Source: Microbacterium testaceum StLB037
GTDB lineage: Bacteria > Actinomycetota > Actinomycetes > Actinomycetales > Microbacteriaceae
Assembly (NCBI RefSeq): GCF_008763945.1
Contig: NZ_VTQH01000003.1
Location: 186,001 to 250,000 of the forward strand
DNA: 64,000 nucleotides
Reading direction: 5' to 3'
Part shown: in pieces, positions 1 through 8,288 of the stretch
How the letters are laid out: every line of letters starts with the position of its first letter
Position numbering within the stretch: the stretch's first letter is position 1
Program-made: the position numbers and the translations under genes
The notes under the pieces: generated by a model
Seen by the model: the letters and a program-made list of their open reading frames with translations, nothing else
What the model was told of the DNA's origin: nothing
Databases searched by the model: none

Positions 1-43
1 TCGAGGGGACCCCCGCGTCGCGCCACTCAGAAGGAGACCACGT

Positions 44-1027
44 ATGACCGATGCAGAACTCAAGCGCGGGGTGAGCCTGTATTCCTTCCAGGAGGAGTAC
101 TTCCTGCGGACCATGTCCCTGGAGGACTGCATCGCCGCCTCGGTGGCGATGGGCGCGCGGGGGATCGAGACGATCGCCGAGCAGATGATGCCGGGGTTCC
201 CCGACGTGTCCGAGGACTTCTACCGGCAGTGGGACGGGTGGGTGGAGACGTACGGCTTCGTCCCGACCGCGCACGACATGTTCGCCGAACTCAAGCTCTA
301 CCCCGACCGCGAGCGTCCCACCGACGAACTCATCGCCGACCTCCGACGCGACATCGACCACACCGCCCGGATCGGGGCGTCGGTGATCCGCATCCTCGCG
401 GCCACGCCGCCCGAGGTGGTCGAGGGAGCCGCGCCGTACGCCGCCGACCGTGGCATCCGACTCCTCACCGAGCTGCACGCTCCGCGTCGCTTCGACAGCG
501 ACTGGTTCCGCGGTCACTTCGAGGTCGCCGAACGCGTCGGGCCCGAGGTCGTGGGGCTCCTCCCCGACCTCGGCATCTTCGTCCGGCGCCTGCCGCGGGT
601 CGTGTGGGAGCGCGCGTTGCGCGACGGCGCCGACCCCGACTTCGTCCACCGCGTGGTGGAGGTCTACGACGGGGGCGAGGACACCGCAGTCCTGCTGGAG
701 GATGCGGACCGTCTGAACGTCGGTCCGGTCGAGCACGACCTCGCGGTGAGCGCGACCCGCTACATCTTCGAGGACCCGCGTCGGCTCCTGGACTACATGC
801 CCTACATCCACCACGTGCACGCGAAGTTCTACGAGATGACCGACGAAGGCGAGGAGTACAGCATTCCCTACGACGAGATCATCGCCGTCCTCCGCGAGGG
901 CGGGTACCGCGGGTACCTCTCGAGCGAATACGAGGGCAACCGCCACATCCAGGACGCGTTCCCCGTGGACAGCGTCGACCAGGTCTGCCGTCATCAGCAG
1001 ATGCTCGCCCGTCTGATCGGCGAGTGA
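44..1027 (+). CDS. C-glycoside deglycosidase-like alpha subunit 1 (TIM-barrel, AP-endonuclease-2 fold)
   Basis: A 327-residue sugar phosphate isomerase/epimerase-type TIM barrel. The four expected divalent-metal ligands are visible: Glu143 in LLTELHAPR, Asp175 in LLPDLGIF, His259 in VHAKFYE and Glu295 in YLSSEYEG. The length, the HVHAKFYE signature and the small DUF6379/CGDB-like partner directly downstream match the catalytic alpha subunit of bacterial C-glycoside deglycosidases. Those enzymes cleave the C-C bond of 3-oxo-C-glycosides and are known from soil Microbacterium and Arthrobacter. The start has the ribosome site AAGGAG eight bases upstream. It is the first gene of the operon visible here, but the operon may begin before the window, because no promoter is evident and the expected FAD-dependent 3-oxidase is not in view. 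Substrate is unknown; a plain sugar epimerase is the alternative. Confidence 0.75.
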   Translation: MTDAELKRGVSLYSFQEEYFLRTMSLEDCIAASVAMGARGIETIAEQMMPGFPDVSEDFYRQWDGWVETYGFVPTAHDMFAELKLYPDRERPTDELIADLRRDIDHTARIGASVIRILAATPPEVVEGAAPYAADRGIRLLTELHAPRRFDSDWFRGHFEVAERVGPEVVGLLPDLGIFVRRLPRVVWERALRDGADPDFVHRVVEVYDGGEDTAVLLEDADRLNVGPVEHDLAVSATRYIFEDPRRLLDYMPYIHHVHAKFYEMTDEGEEYSIPYDEIIAVLREGGYRGYLSSEYEGNRHIQDAFPVDSVDQVCRHQQMLARLIGE

Positions 1028-1039
1028 GGAAGGAACCCC

Positions 1040-1426
1040 ATGTTCGATCCGTACATCATCGTCCCCGACTCGCTGCGCAACACCGATCACGACGGCACCG
1101 ACGCCTTCGCGTTCGACGCGCGATGCGGCTACTACCGCCGGCTCATCCTCTCGATGGTCGAAGACCTGCAGGTGACCGTCGACGGTGAGCCGCAGCCGCG
1201 CGAGAACATCCGGCTGACCGTCGCCGGTGAGACCTTCACGATGGACGCCCTTGCGCGCGAGTTCCGCCTGGCGTGGGAGTTCGGCGAGCCGGCGACCGTC
1301 ACGGTGCTCGGGTGTCGGCTGTCGCCCGGGACGCACGAGCTCGGACTCTCCGAGACCCTGCGCATCTCGTACCTGCCGACACCGCACGTCCCCGCGACGG
1401 TGCAGCGTCTGGAGGTGGCGGCATGA
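1040..1426 (+). CDS. C-glycoside deglycosidase-like beta subunit 1 (DUF6379 type)
   Basis: A 128-residue beta-rich protein opening FDPYIIVPDSLRN and containing VTVDGEPQPRENIRLTV and FTMDALAREF. This is the usual size and style of the small beta subunit that packs against the TIM-barrel alpha subunit in C-glycoside deglycosidases. It starts 12 bases after the alpha-1 stop behind GAGGAAGGAA and ends inside the start of the next gene (ATGA overlap), so the subunits are probably translated together. There is no signal peptide or membrane segment, so it should be cytoplasmic. The family call rests on length, motif style and operon partner; an alignment was not possible. Confidence 0.7.
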   Translation: MFDPYIIVPDSLRNTDHDGTDAFAFDARCGYYRRLILSMVEDLQVTVDGEPQPRENIRLTVAGETFTMDALAREFRLAWEFGEPATVTVLGCRLSPGTHELGLSETLRISYLPTPHVPATVQRLEVAA

Positions 1427-1824
1427 CCCGACCCGAACTGCTGCTCGGACCCGACGCGGTCGCGACGACCGACGGCGGGCTCCGGCTGAGCATTCGCCAG
1501 CCCTGGTACCGCAGCCTCCCGCTCTCGAGCGTCGTCGATCTGGAGGTGTCCGTCGACGGGCAGAGCGTCGACCGCGACGCCCTCCGGATGACGGTGGCCG
1601 GTGAGGAATACGGCCTCGACGACCTTCCCGCGCGGTGGGACACCGTGTGGTTCATCCAGGATGCCGCGGAGGTCGACGTGCCCGTCGCGCTCGAGCCGGG
1701 GTCGGCCCGCGTCGAGGTCGCCCTCACGCTCCGCTTCCCGTACATCATCATCGACGGCGTGGGGCCGCTGCGCCGGCGAACCACGGCCACCGCTGATGTC
1801 CACATCGACAGGAGCACCCGATGA
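1423..1824 (+). CDS. C-glycoside deglycosidase-like beta subunit 2 (DUF6379 type)
   Basis: A 133-residue paralogue of the preceding gene. It shares the plan of a Tyr/Arg-rich segment (IRQPWYRSLPLSSVVDLEV), then VSVDGQ, then RMTVAGEEYGLDDLPARW, then a hydrophobic strand ending YIIIDG. The ATG overlaps the stop of beta-1, and its own stop overlaps the ATG of alpha-2. It therefore sits back to back with beta-1 between the two alpha genes. Identity between the two beta proteins looks low by eye, so this is probably an old duplication with a different partner or substrate rather than a recent copy. Confidence 0.65.
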   Translation: MTRPELLLGPDAVATTDGGLRLSIRQPWYRSLPLSSVVDLEVSVDGQSVDRDALRMTVAGEEYGLDDLPARWDTVWFIQDAAEVDVPVALEPGSARVEVALTLRFPYIIIDGVGPLRRRTTATADVHIDRSTR

Positions 1825-2819
1825 CCGCGCCGATGCTGGGCACCACGCTCTACTCGTTCACCAACGAGTGGGTGATCGGCCGCTACACACTCACGGGTCT
1901 CCTCGAAGAGGTGGCCGCCTCGGGGATCGGCCCGGGCGTGGAGGTCGTCGGATTCCAGTCGTTCCGCGGATACCCCCACCTCGATCGCGAGACGGTCCGC
2001 GAGTTCCGCGACGCGGTCGACCGGCTGGGGCTCGTGCCCACGAGCCTCGGATCCAACATCGACATCGCGATCCGGACCGATCGCGATCTGACGACGGATG
2101 AGCGCGTGGAGTACACCGTGCCGCAGTTGGAGGTCGCGGCCGAACTCGGATTCCCCGTCGTGCGCGTCCAGATCGGTGCCGACCCGGCGACACTGGAACG
2201 CCTCGTGCCGGTGGCCGAACGCCTCGGCCTGCACCTGGGGATGGAGATCCACGCGCCGGAGGGTCCCGCGACGCCCAAAGTGCTGCGCTACCGCGAGCTG
2301 TACGACCGGCTCGACTCCGAGGCGCTCGGGTTCATCCCCGACTTCAGCTCGACCATGCATCGCATCACCGACGGGCTGGCCGAGACGTTCGTCGACGCCG
2401 GGCTGCCCCGCGACCTCCTCGACGATCTGCAACGGATCTGGGCGGGGGATGGCAGCCAAGGGAGCCGGCTCTCGGAGTTCCTCACGCTCGCCTCGGATGC
2501 CGGTGTGGACGACGCGGCCGCGCAGACCGTCGCCGCGGCGTTCACGATGAACGGGCACGAGGACCCCGCGGGGTGGGCGGAGCTCATGCCGCGCGTCCGG
2601 CACATCCACGCGAAGTTCTACGAGATCGATGCGGAGGGTGAAGAGCCCTCCATCGGCTACGCCGCCAATCTCGGTCCTCTGCTGCGGGCGGGATTCCGCG
2701 GTTCCATCTCCAGCGAATGGGAGGCGCACTCGTGGACGCCGAACGACGAGCTGGCCACCGCCGACATGATCCGCCGCCACCACGACCTCATGCGGCGCAC
2801 CCTGACAGAAGGAGAATGA
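1821..2819 (+). CDS. C-glycoside deglycosidase-like alpha subunit 2 (TIM-barrel)
   Basis: A 332-residue TIM barrel of the same family as alpha-1. The corresponding metal ligands are Glu142 (GMEIHAPE), Asp174 (FIPDFSS), His263 (HIHAKFYEID) and Glu299 (SISSEWEAH). It overlaps the upstream beta-2 gene by four bases. Both alpha proteins share the C-terminal FYE(M/I)..EGEE.SI.Y segment, which may line the active site. The order alpha-beta-beta-alpha suggests two alpha/beta enzymes, or one mixed complex. Cytoplasmic. Function by family resemblance; substrate not determinable. Confidence 0.72.
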   Translation: MTAPMLGTTLYSFTNEWVIGRYTLTGLLEEVAASGIGPGVEVVGFQSFRGYPHLDRETVREFRDAVDRLGLVPTSLGSNIDIAIRTDRDLTTDERVEYTVPQLEVAAELGFPVVRVQIGADPATLERLVPVAERLGLHLGMEIHAPEGPATPKVLRYRELYDRLDSEALGFIPDFSSTMHRITDGLAETFVDAGLPRDLLDDLQRIWAGDGSQGSRLSEFLTLASDAGVDDAAAQTVAAAFTMNGHEDPAGWAELMPRVRHIHAKFYEIDAEGEEPSIGYAANLGPLLRAGFRGSISSEWEAHSWTPNDELATADMIRRHHDLMRRTLTEGE

Positions 2820-3592
2820 TGCTCACCCTCGCCCCCAATATCGATCTCGTCTTTACCGAAGCGGGCGCCCCGGAGGACCGCGTGCGCGCGGCCGCCGACG
2901 CGGGCTTCGACGCCGTGGAGATGTGGATGCACACCGACAAGGATCTCGACGCGCTCGAACGGGCGACCCGGGAGACCGGCGTCCGTATCGTCGCCCAGCT
3001 GGTGGAACCGAGGCCGCAGTTCCTCGCCGATGCCGACGACACGCACGCCGCCTTCTTCGAAGGGCTGGACCGTTGTCTCGCCGTCGCGGCGCGGCTGGAC
3101 ATCCCTCGCCTCGTGGTCGGTGGGGGACCGGGCGTCTCCCGCATCAAGCGCGAGCCGTCCACCGCGGCGTTGATCGAGGTCTTCTCGAGAATCGCCGAGC
3201 GGGTCGCGGGCTCCGACGTCACGGTGGTCATCGAAGCCGTGAACGAGCGCGTCGACCACCCCGGCTCGTTCCTGAGCCACACGGCGGACTCGGCCGCCAT
3301 CGCGCGGGCCGTCGGCTCGCCGCAGGTCGGCATCCTCTACGACCTCTACCATTCGGTCGCCCAGGGGGAGGACATCGACCGGGTGATCCCCGAGTACGCG
3401 GACGTCATCCGGTACGTCCAGTTCGCCGATTCTCCCGGCCGCGGAGAGCCGGGTTCCGGGACGATCGACTGGTCCCACGCTCTCGGTCTGCTCGACGCCG
3501 CCGGGTACGACGGGCCGGTCGGTCTGGAGTTCTACCCGCGGGCCGAGTCCGCGCTCGCCGTCCGCTCCATCCAGGAATGGGCGCGAGCGTGA
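2819..3592 (+). CDS. Hydroxypyruvate isomerase-like TIM-barrel protein
   Basis: A 257-residue protein beginning MLTLAPNIDLVFTEAG, typical of the hydroxypyruvate isomerase (Hyi) branch of the AP-endonuclease-2 TIM barrels. Likely metal ligands are the Glu of VVIEAVNER, the Asp of ILYDLYHS, the His-equivalent region at VQFADSPGRGEPG and the Glu of VGLEFYPR. The start overlaps the stop of alpha-2; two adjacent ATG codons exist at 2816 and 2819, and the second has the better spacing to AAGGAG. In this operon it would isomerise a sugar or keto acid released from the glycoside. The exact substrate is not visible. Confidence 0.7.
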   Translation: MLTLAPNIDLVFTEAGAPEDRVRAAADAGFDAVEMWMHTDKDLDALERATRETGVRIVAQLVEPRPQFLADADDTHAAFFEGLDRCLAVAARLDIPRLVVGGGPGVSRIKREPSTAALIEVFSRIAERVAGSDVTVVIEAVNERVDHPGSFLSHTADSAAIARAVGSPQVGILYDLYHSVAQGEDIDRVIPEYADVIRYVQFADSPGRGEPGSGTIDWSHALGLLDAAGYDGPVGLEFYPRAESALAVRSIQEWARA

Positions 3593-4779
3593 CCCGGCCC
3601 CTGCGCGTGGCGATGATCGGGTACGGCTTCATGGGGGCGGCGCACTCGGTGGGGTGGCGGCAGGCTCCGCGAATGTTCGATCTGGCGCGTCCGGTCGAGA
3701 TGACGGTCGTGGTGGGTCGGAACGCGGATGCCGTGGCATCCGCTGCCGCGAAGTGGGGTTGGGCGGAGTCGGCCACCGAGTGGCGGGAGGTGATCGCGCG
3801 GGACGACATCGATGTCGTCGACATCGTGACCCCGGGGGATTCGCACGCCGAGATCGCGATCGCGGCGCTGGAGGCGGGCAAGCACGTGTTGTGCGAGAAG
3901 CCGCTGGCCAACACGGTCGCTGAAGCCGAGGCGATGGCCGAGGCGGCCGCGCGGGCCCGGGATCGCGGCATCCGTTCGATGGTGGGCTTCACCTACCGGC
4001 GCGTGCCGGCCGTCACGCTGCTGCGCGACATGATCGCCGAGGGAGCGGTCGGCACGGTGCAGCAGGTGCGCGCGGCGTACCGGCAGGATTGGCTCGTCGA
4101 TCCCGGGATGCCGCTGGCGTGGCGTCTGCAGAAGGAGAACGCGGGCTCGGGGGCGCTGGGCGACATCGGGGCGCACATCATCGACATGACCCAGTTCGTC
4201 ACGGGCCTCGGCGTGGAGCGGGTCTCGGGCACGATCGACACGATCGTGAAGGAACGCCCCCTTCCGGCGGACGGCTTGATGGGGCTGACGAAGGGGGCCG
4301 GCGCCGGAGAGACGGGCGCGGTCACCGTCGACGACGTCGCACTGTTCACCGGTCGCCTCTCGAACGGCGCGCTGGCGTCGTTCGAGGCGACGCGTTTCGC
4401 GACCGGCCGCAAGAACGCCCTCACCATCGAGGTGTCCGGCGATCGGGGCGCGCTGGCCTTCGACCTCGAGGACCTCAACAGCCTGCGCTTCTACGATCGC
4501 ACCGCCCCCGAAGGGCGCCAGGGCTTCACGCAGGTGCTCGTGACCGAGGCGCAGCACCCGTACGTCTCGGCGTGGTGGCCCGCGGGTCACCTGCTCGGCT
4601 ACGAGCACGGCTTCAGTCACCAGGTCGTCGACCTGGTCGCGGCGATCCACGCCGGCAGCGACCCGCACCCCTCTTTCGACGAGGGTCTGGCGGTGCAGCG
4701 CGTCCTCGACGCGGTCGAGCGCAGCAGTGACAATGATTCGGCCTGGACCGGCGTCGCCGCCGGCGTCCCGGTCGTTTGA
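3589..4779 (+). CDS. Gfo/Idh/MocA family NAD(P)-dependent oxidoreductase
   Basis: A 396-residue dehydrogenase. The N-terminal Rossmann fold shows [12 protein letters not shown] (GxGxxG) and the family signature [12 protein letters not shown], whose Lys is usually part of the active site. The C-terminal domain contains [13 protein letters not shown], giving the conserved GxxxxHxxD pair. Family members oxidise or reduce sugar and inositol hydroxyls, often at C3. That fits an operon whose main enzymes need or produce 3-oxo sugars. GTG at 3589 overlaps the previous stop (GTGA); an in-frame ATG at 3577 would add four residues. Confidence 0.85.
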   Translation: MTRPLRVAMIGYGFMGAAHSVGWRQAPRMFDLARPVEMTVVVGRNADAVASAAAKWGWAESATEWREVIARDDIDVVDIVTPGDSHAEIAIAALEAGKHVLCEKPLANTVAEAEAMAEAAARARDRGIRSMVGFTYRRVPAVTLLRDMIAEGAVGTVQQVRAAYRQDWLVDPGMPLAWRLQKENAGSGALGDIGAHIIDMTQFVTGLGVERVSGTIDTIVKERPLPADGLMGLTKGAGAGETGAVTVDDVALFTGRLSNGALASFEATRFATGRKNALTIEVSGDRGALAFDLEDLNSLRFYDRTAPEGRQGFTQVLVTEAQHPYVSAWWPAGHLLGYEHGFSHQVVDLVAAIHAGSDPHPSFDEGLAVQRVLDAVERSSDNDSAWTGVAAGVPVV

Positions 4780-4793
4780 CGCGAAGGAGCATC

Positions 4794-5798
4794 ATGGCCC
4801 GCCCGATCACCCTGTTCACCGGCCAGTGGGCCGACCTGCCCTTCGAAGAGGTCGCGCGCCTCGCCGGGGAGTGGGGCTACGACGGTCTCGAGATCGCCTG
4901 TTGGGGCGACCACATCGACGTCTCGCGCTGGGACGACGCCGACTACGTCCAGTCGCGCCGGGACATCCTCGAGCGCCACGGCCTGAAGGTGTGGACGATC
5001 TCGAACCACCTCGTCGGCCAGGCCGTGTGCGACGACCCCATCGACGAGCGCCACCACGACATCGTCCCGCCCCGGGTCTGGGGCGACGGGGATGCCGAGG
5101 GCGTGCGCCGGCGCGCCGCCGAAGACCTCAAGGACACGGCGCGCTTCGCGGCCAAGCTCGGCGTGAAGACCGTCACCGGGTTCACCGGGTCGAGCATCTG
5201 GAAGTACGTGGCGATGTTCCCGCCCGCCTCCGACGCCATGATCGAGCGGGGATACGCGGATTTCGCCGAGCGGTGGCATCCGATCCTCGACGTGTTCGAA
5301 GAGGTCGGCGTGCGGTTCGCGCTCGAGGTGCACCCGTCCGAGATCGCGTACGACTACTGGACCGCGAAGAAGACGCTCGAGGCGATCGGTCATCGCGAGA
5401 GCTTCGGGTTCAACTTCGACCCCTCGCACTTCGTGTGGCAGCAGCTGGACTCCGTCGCCTTCGTGCTCGATTTCGCCGACCACATCTTTCACGTGCACTG
5501 CAAGGAATCGACCACGAACCTCGACGGGCGCAACGGCGTGCTCGGCTCGCACCTGTCATGGGACAACCCCCGCCGCGGCTGGACCTTCGTCTCGACCGGC
5601 CACGGCGACGTGCCGTGGGAGCCGCTCTTCCGCGCGCTGAACGCGATCGGCTACGACGGACCCACCAGCGTGGAGTGGGAGGACGCCGGGATGGATCGCC
5701 TCGTCGGCGGCCCCGAGGCCCTCGCGTTCGTGCGCACGCTCGGCGGGATCACCCCTCCGCACCAGCTGTTCGACGCCGCGTTCTCCCAGAAAGGCTAA
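4794..5798 (+). CDS. Sugar phosphate isomerase/epimerase (TIM barrel)
   Basis: A 334-residue AP-endonuclease-2 family TIM barrel, the fourth such barrel in this operon. Metal-ligand motifs in order are [28 protein letters not shown] and [11 protein letters not shown]. It starts 14 bases after the dehydrogenase stop behind GCGAAGGAGC. The long form and the DPSHFVWQ motif are common in catabolic isomerase genes paired with Gfo/Idh/MocA dehydrogenases. It probably handles an epimerisation or isomerisation of the oxidised sugar. It is the last gene of the operon; a hairpin follows at 5824. Confidence 0.8.
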   Translation: MARPITLFTGQWADLPFEEVARLAGEWGYDGLEIACWGDHIDVSRWDDADYVQSRRDILERHGLKVWTISNHLVGQAVCDDPIDERHHDIVPPRVWGDGDAEGVRRRAAEDLKDTARFAAKLGVKTVTGFTGSSIWKYVAMFPPASDAMIERGYADFAERWHPILDVFEEVGVRFALEVHPSEIAYDYWTAKKTLEAIGHRESFGFNFDPSHFVWQQLDSVAFVLDFADHIFHVHCKESTTNLDGRNGVLGSHLSWDNPRRGWTFVSTGHGDVPWEPLFRALNAIGYDGPTSVEWEDAGMDRLVGGPEALAFVRTLGGITPPHQLFDAAFSQKG

Positions 5799-5823
5799 GG
5801 CGTGACCGCGCCCCGCACACAGT

Positions 5824-5869
5824 CTGATTGCTGCTGCACCAAGCGGATGAAGGGTGCGGCAGCGATCAG
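5824..5869. terminator. Hairpin terminator between converging genes
   Basis: A 17-base arm (5824-5840, CTGATTGCTGCTGCACC) pairs with 5853-5869 with two mismatches across an 11-12 base loop. It lies just after the deglycosidase operon and overlaps the last bases of the converging VOC gene, so it can serve both strands. No long T tract follows. Confidence 0.6.
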
Positions 5870-6306
5870 GCCTCTCGACGCTGTAGCTCACGACTTTGAA
5901 GATTCAGATAGACGATGCGCGTTCCCTCCCGGACGCCGCTGACCATTTGATGGGGCGTGCCGACCGGAACCCACCCATGCTCTGCGAAGAGGCCGATGGA
6001 TCGTTCGAGATTCGACACCGTGAGCGCAATGTGAATCATGCCAATGTGCGCAGGGGAGATGCTTTCTGGTGCTGGCCGAGGCGGGTCGTACTGCAGCAAC
6101 TCAATTTTCTGGCCTCCGAGGTCGACCACCGCTCCTCGAATCGTCGCCCCGCTCACGCCGGTGGTCGCGACCGTGGTCTGCGTGTCCAGTGCGAAGGTGC
6201 GTTCAAGCGCGAAGCCGAGCTCAGAGCACCACAGTGCTATTGCATCGTCGAGATCAGCCACGGTAAGCCCGGAGTGAGTGACGCCCAGAACAAGAGGTGC
6301 AGTCAT
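5866..6306 (-). CDS. VOC (glyoxalase/bleomycin-resistance fold) family protein
   Basis: A 146-residue protein with two betaalphabetabetabeta repeats. The first opens VLGVTHSGLTVADLDDAIALW and the second IGMIHIALTVSNLERSIGLF. The paired HxGLTV and HIALTV histidines plus the Glu in KIELLQY are the usual metal ligands of this superfamily. That points to a metal-dependent isomerase, epimerase or dioxygenase-like enzyme, for example glyoxalase I or methylmalonyl-CoA epimerase. It faces the deglycosidase operon and is not part of it. The substrate cannot be told from sequence. Confidence 0.8.
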   Translation of the reverse strand: MTAPLVLGVTHSGLTVADLDDAIALWCSELGFALERTFALDTQTTVATTGVSGATIRGAVVDLGGQKIELLQYDPPRPAPESISPAHIGMIHIALTVSNLERSIGLFAEHGWVPVGTPHQMVSGVREGTRIVYLNLQSRELQRREA

Positions 6307-6456
6307 CTCACGAGTATGAATGGGGCAAGCTCCTGACGACGGTCCGCTTCGACCCGCTCGCCCTGCGCTTTGAGCTGGGCCGTGTCGGTCAAGCGGGGTC
6401 CGCGATCCTTTCGCTCAGTCGCAGGCGCGAGGAAAGCGTGACGGATCTGGTCGGCG

Positions 6457-6834
6457 GTGAATGGAAGGCCCGTGGTGACGCCATGGTCTGAGGTTCGCGC
6501 CACCGCCGAGGTCCTATCCGCCAGACTCGCGGCACTGTTTGGCGAGCAGAGCCCGACGCCCATGTGTCGCGCGTGCTTGGCAGGTGCCGAGTTGGCGCTG
6601 AGGGGCGTCCTCGGCGACGGCAAGGCGACACAGTGGCTTGCAGGCGGGAACCGAAGTGCCCCCTGGATTTATCACCAAGGACGCACAACACTCGCGCGAC
6701 GGCGAGGCGATCTTCCTGGGCGCGGCCCCACAGGTGCAGACCGATACCTTCGCCAGACGGGTCTGTTCGTGGACGGAAAAAGGCCACGTTGGGCCGTTTC
6801 GGTCCTGTTTGGCGACGGTAACGACCGGAGATGA
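6457..6834 (+). CDS. Possible hypothetical protein or gene remnant
   Basis: An open frame of 125 codons in the scar region. The first half (residues 8-50) has an amphipathic, Ala/Leu-rich composition plausible for a real protein, and it contains a CRAC motif. The second half is Arg/Gly-rich and looks like random high-GC reading. There is no convincing ribosome site before the first ATG and no recognisable domain. It may be a remnant of a decayed element gene. Confidence 0.15.
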   Translation: MNGRPVVTPWSEVRATAEVLSARLAALFGEQSPTPMCRACLAGAELALRGVLGDGKATQWLAGGNRSAPWIYHQGRTTLARRRGDLPGRGPTGADRYLRQTGLFVDGKRPRWAVSVLFGDGNDRR

Positions 6835-6891
6835 CCGGTAATGAATTGCCTCTGAACAGGTATTTATCGATTCAAATAGCTTCCGGACCGC

Positions 6892-6930
6892 AATCGTGAG
6901 GTCGCGGGTTCAAGCCCCGCTCCCGCTACC
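6892..6930 (+). pseudogene. 3' fragment of tRNA-Met (putative attachment-site remnant)
   Basis: These 39 bases contain the end of the anticodon loop and 3' anticodon stem (AATCGTG), the variable loop AGGTC, a perfect T-arm (GCGGG TTCAAGC CCCGC), the 3' acceptor strand TCCCGCT and ACC. Together they match the 3' part of actinobacterial elongator tRNA-Met(CAT). The 5' half is absent: the bases before 6892 do not supply a D-arm, an anticodon CAT or the pairing acceptor strand AGCGGGA. Such 3' tRNA pieces are left where a tyrosine-recombinase element integrates into a tRNA gene. No integrase is left nearby. Confidence 0.65.
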
Positions 6931-7273
6931 GATAGCTCGACAGTTCGGCGCAAAATCACGCGATGAACTGGCGCTGGCGCCGCAATGTCGATTGCATCCA
7001 GCTGATCGCGTTGGCCACTTATTGACCATTTATTCTCGCGCCCGCCGCAAGTAGGGATTACTGGCGCGGTTGTTGCCGGTTGCCACCGACTCGCACCGAC
7101 CGGTGAATCGTGAGCGCCAGTCAACTGCCTTCCGACCGGTTTCTGGGCGGGCGCAGGATGGAACGGTCACCGGGTGGGGTGCGGCGACGGCCGTCGTCGG
7201 CACGTCGTCGGCATCCGGTGGCGTCGTCCTCGGTCGCCGCCGGGGTTCTCGCACACCCTGAGGGAGCTCATCC

Positions 7274-7309
7274 TTGTCGCCGGGTCAAGAAAATGGTACA
7301 AATGTGCCA
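7274..7309 (+). promoter_or_regulatory. Promoter with overlapping operator upstream of the kinase-aldolase operon
   Basis: A -35 box TTGTCG (7274-7279) is separated by exactly 17 bases from a -10-like TACAAA (7297-7302). Overlapping the -10 is the dyad TGGTACAAATGTGCCA (7294-7309), which matches its own reverse complement at 12 of 16 positions. The core GTACAWWTGTGC recurs at 12962 and 16422. A repressor bound here would block the polymerase. Confidence 0.55.
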
Positions 7310-7358
7310 CTTACTCCGCGCGGGCCGTCCGAGCGGTGACCCGACCCGGAGGTTCGCG

Positions 7359-8288
7359 ATGACCGCAGCTCCTCGCATCGTCACTCTCGGTGCCCACGTC
7401 CTCGATACGATCGTGCAACCAGTCGACGAGATTCCCGATGGGCAAGGTTCCCTTCTCGTCGACGAGATCGTCATGTCGGCCGCCGGCCCCGCGGGGGGCA
7501 CCGCGCTCGTGCTCTCGAGACTTGGCGCCCGCGTCGTCACGAGTGGATCTGTCGGTCCGGACGTGACCGGGCGTGTGCTGGTGGGTCTTCTCGAGGACGA
7601 GGGCATCGACGTCGAGAATCTGCGCGTGGGAGAGCTTCCGACCTCGGCTTCCGTGTTGCCGATCCGCTCCGACGGGTCGCGTCCCGCTCTGCACGTCGTC
7701 GGCGCCAACGCGCTCGCGGCCGACGCCGTTCCGTGGGACGCGCTCGCCGCGGCCGATCACGTCCACGTCGGGGCACCGGAGCTGCTCGGTCCCGAGAACG
7801 TCATCGAGATCCTCGACTACGCGCGCGACCACGGTGCCACGACTTCGCTCGACTTCCTCATCGGCGGCGAGCAGGCGTTCTACGCCCTCATCGAGCCGTT
7901 GCTCGCGCACACCGACTACGTATTGCCCAACGCCGAACAGGCGCTCGGATGGACCGGAGCCGCAGATCTGCACGCGGCGGCGCATGCGATGGCGTCCGCG
8001 GGTGCCCGCGTCGTGGCGATCACCGACGGTGGGCGCGACATCGTGCTCGTCGAAGGCGGGGAGCTTCGCGAGATCCCCATCGTGCCGGCCGAACCCGTCG
8101 ACACGAGCGGCGGCGGGGATGCGTTCTCCGCCGGCTTCGTCTTCGCGAAGCTCCTGGGGCGAAGCTCCGCCGACGCGGCGCGCTTCGGCTCGGCGACGGC
8201 CGCGCAGGTGGTCGCCGGCGTCGGTACCTCCTACGGCACGTACGACGCAGCATCCATCGACGCTGTCCTTGCGGCGGTGACGCGATGA
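7359..8288 (+). CDS. PfkB-family sugar kinase
   Basis: A 309-residue ribokinase-fold kinase. The N-terminal region carries a Gly-rich sugar-binding loop (AAGPAGGTALVLSRLGA). The C-terminal PfkB signature is VDTSGGGDAFSAGF near residues 247-260, with the catalytic base in GGD (about Asp254) and the anion hole formed by the preceding glycines. It should phosphorylate a sugar or keto-sugar. The start ATG has CGGAGG six bases upstream; earlier in-frame codons lack this. It overlaps the aldolase gene by four bases, so kinase and aldolase probably act in sequence: phosphorylation, then retro-aldol cleavage. Sugar unknown. Confidence 0.85.
   Translation: MTAAPRIVTLGAHVLDTIVQPVDEIPDGQGSLLVDEIVMSAAGPAGGTALVLSRLGARVVTSGSVGPDVTGRVLVGLLEDEGIDVENLRVGELPTSASVLPIRSDGSRPALHVVGANALAADAVPWDALAAADHVHVGAPELLGPENVIEILDYARDHGATTSLDFLIGGEQAFYALIEPLLAHTDYVLPNAEQALGWTGAADLHAAAHAMASAGARVVAITDGGRDIVLVEGGELREIPIVPAEPVDTSGGGDAFSAGFVFAKLLGRSSADAARFGSATAAQVVAGVGTSYGTYDAASIDAVLAAVTR

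Larger units (their letters stand above)
6307..7273. other. Gene-poor scar region
   Basis: About 970 bases between the VOC gene and the kinase operon without a gene I can defend. Base composition is more mixed than the flanks, with A/T-richer patches such as the ends of 6841-6880 and 6941-7030. Only short open frames occur on both strands. One + frame at 6457-6834 (125 codons, containing PWSEVRATAEVLSARLAALF) looks somewhat protein-like but matches nothing I know. The 3' portion of a tRNA-Met lies at 6892-6930. Together this reads as the decayed edge of an integrated element. Confidence 0.5.

Noticed and set aside
6864..7124. A minus-strand frame containing GAGLEPATSRL
   Set aside because: That peptide is the familiar false translation of a tRNA 3' region. 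It supports the tRNA-Met remnant, not a protein.
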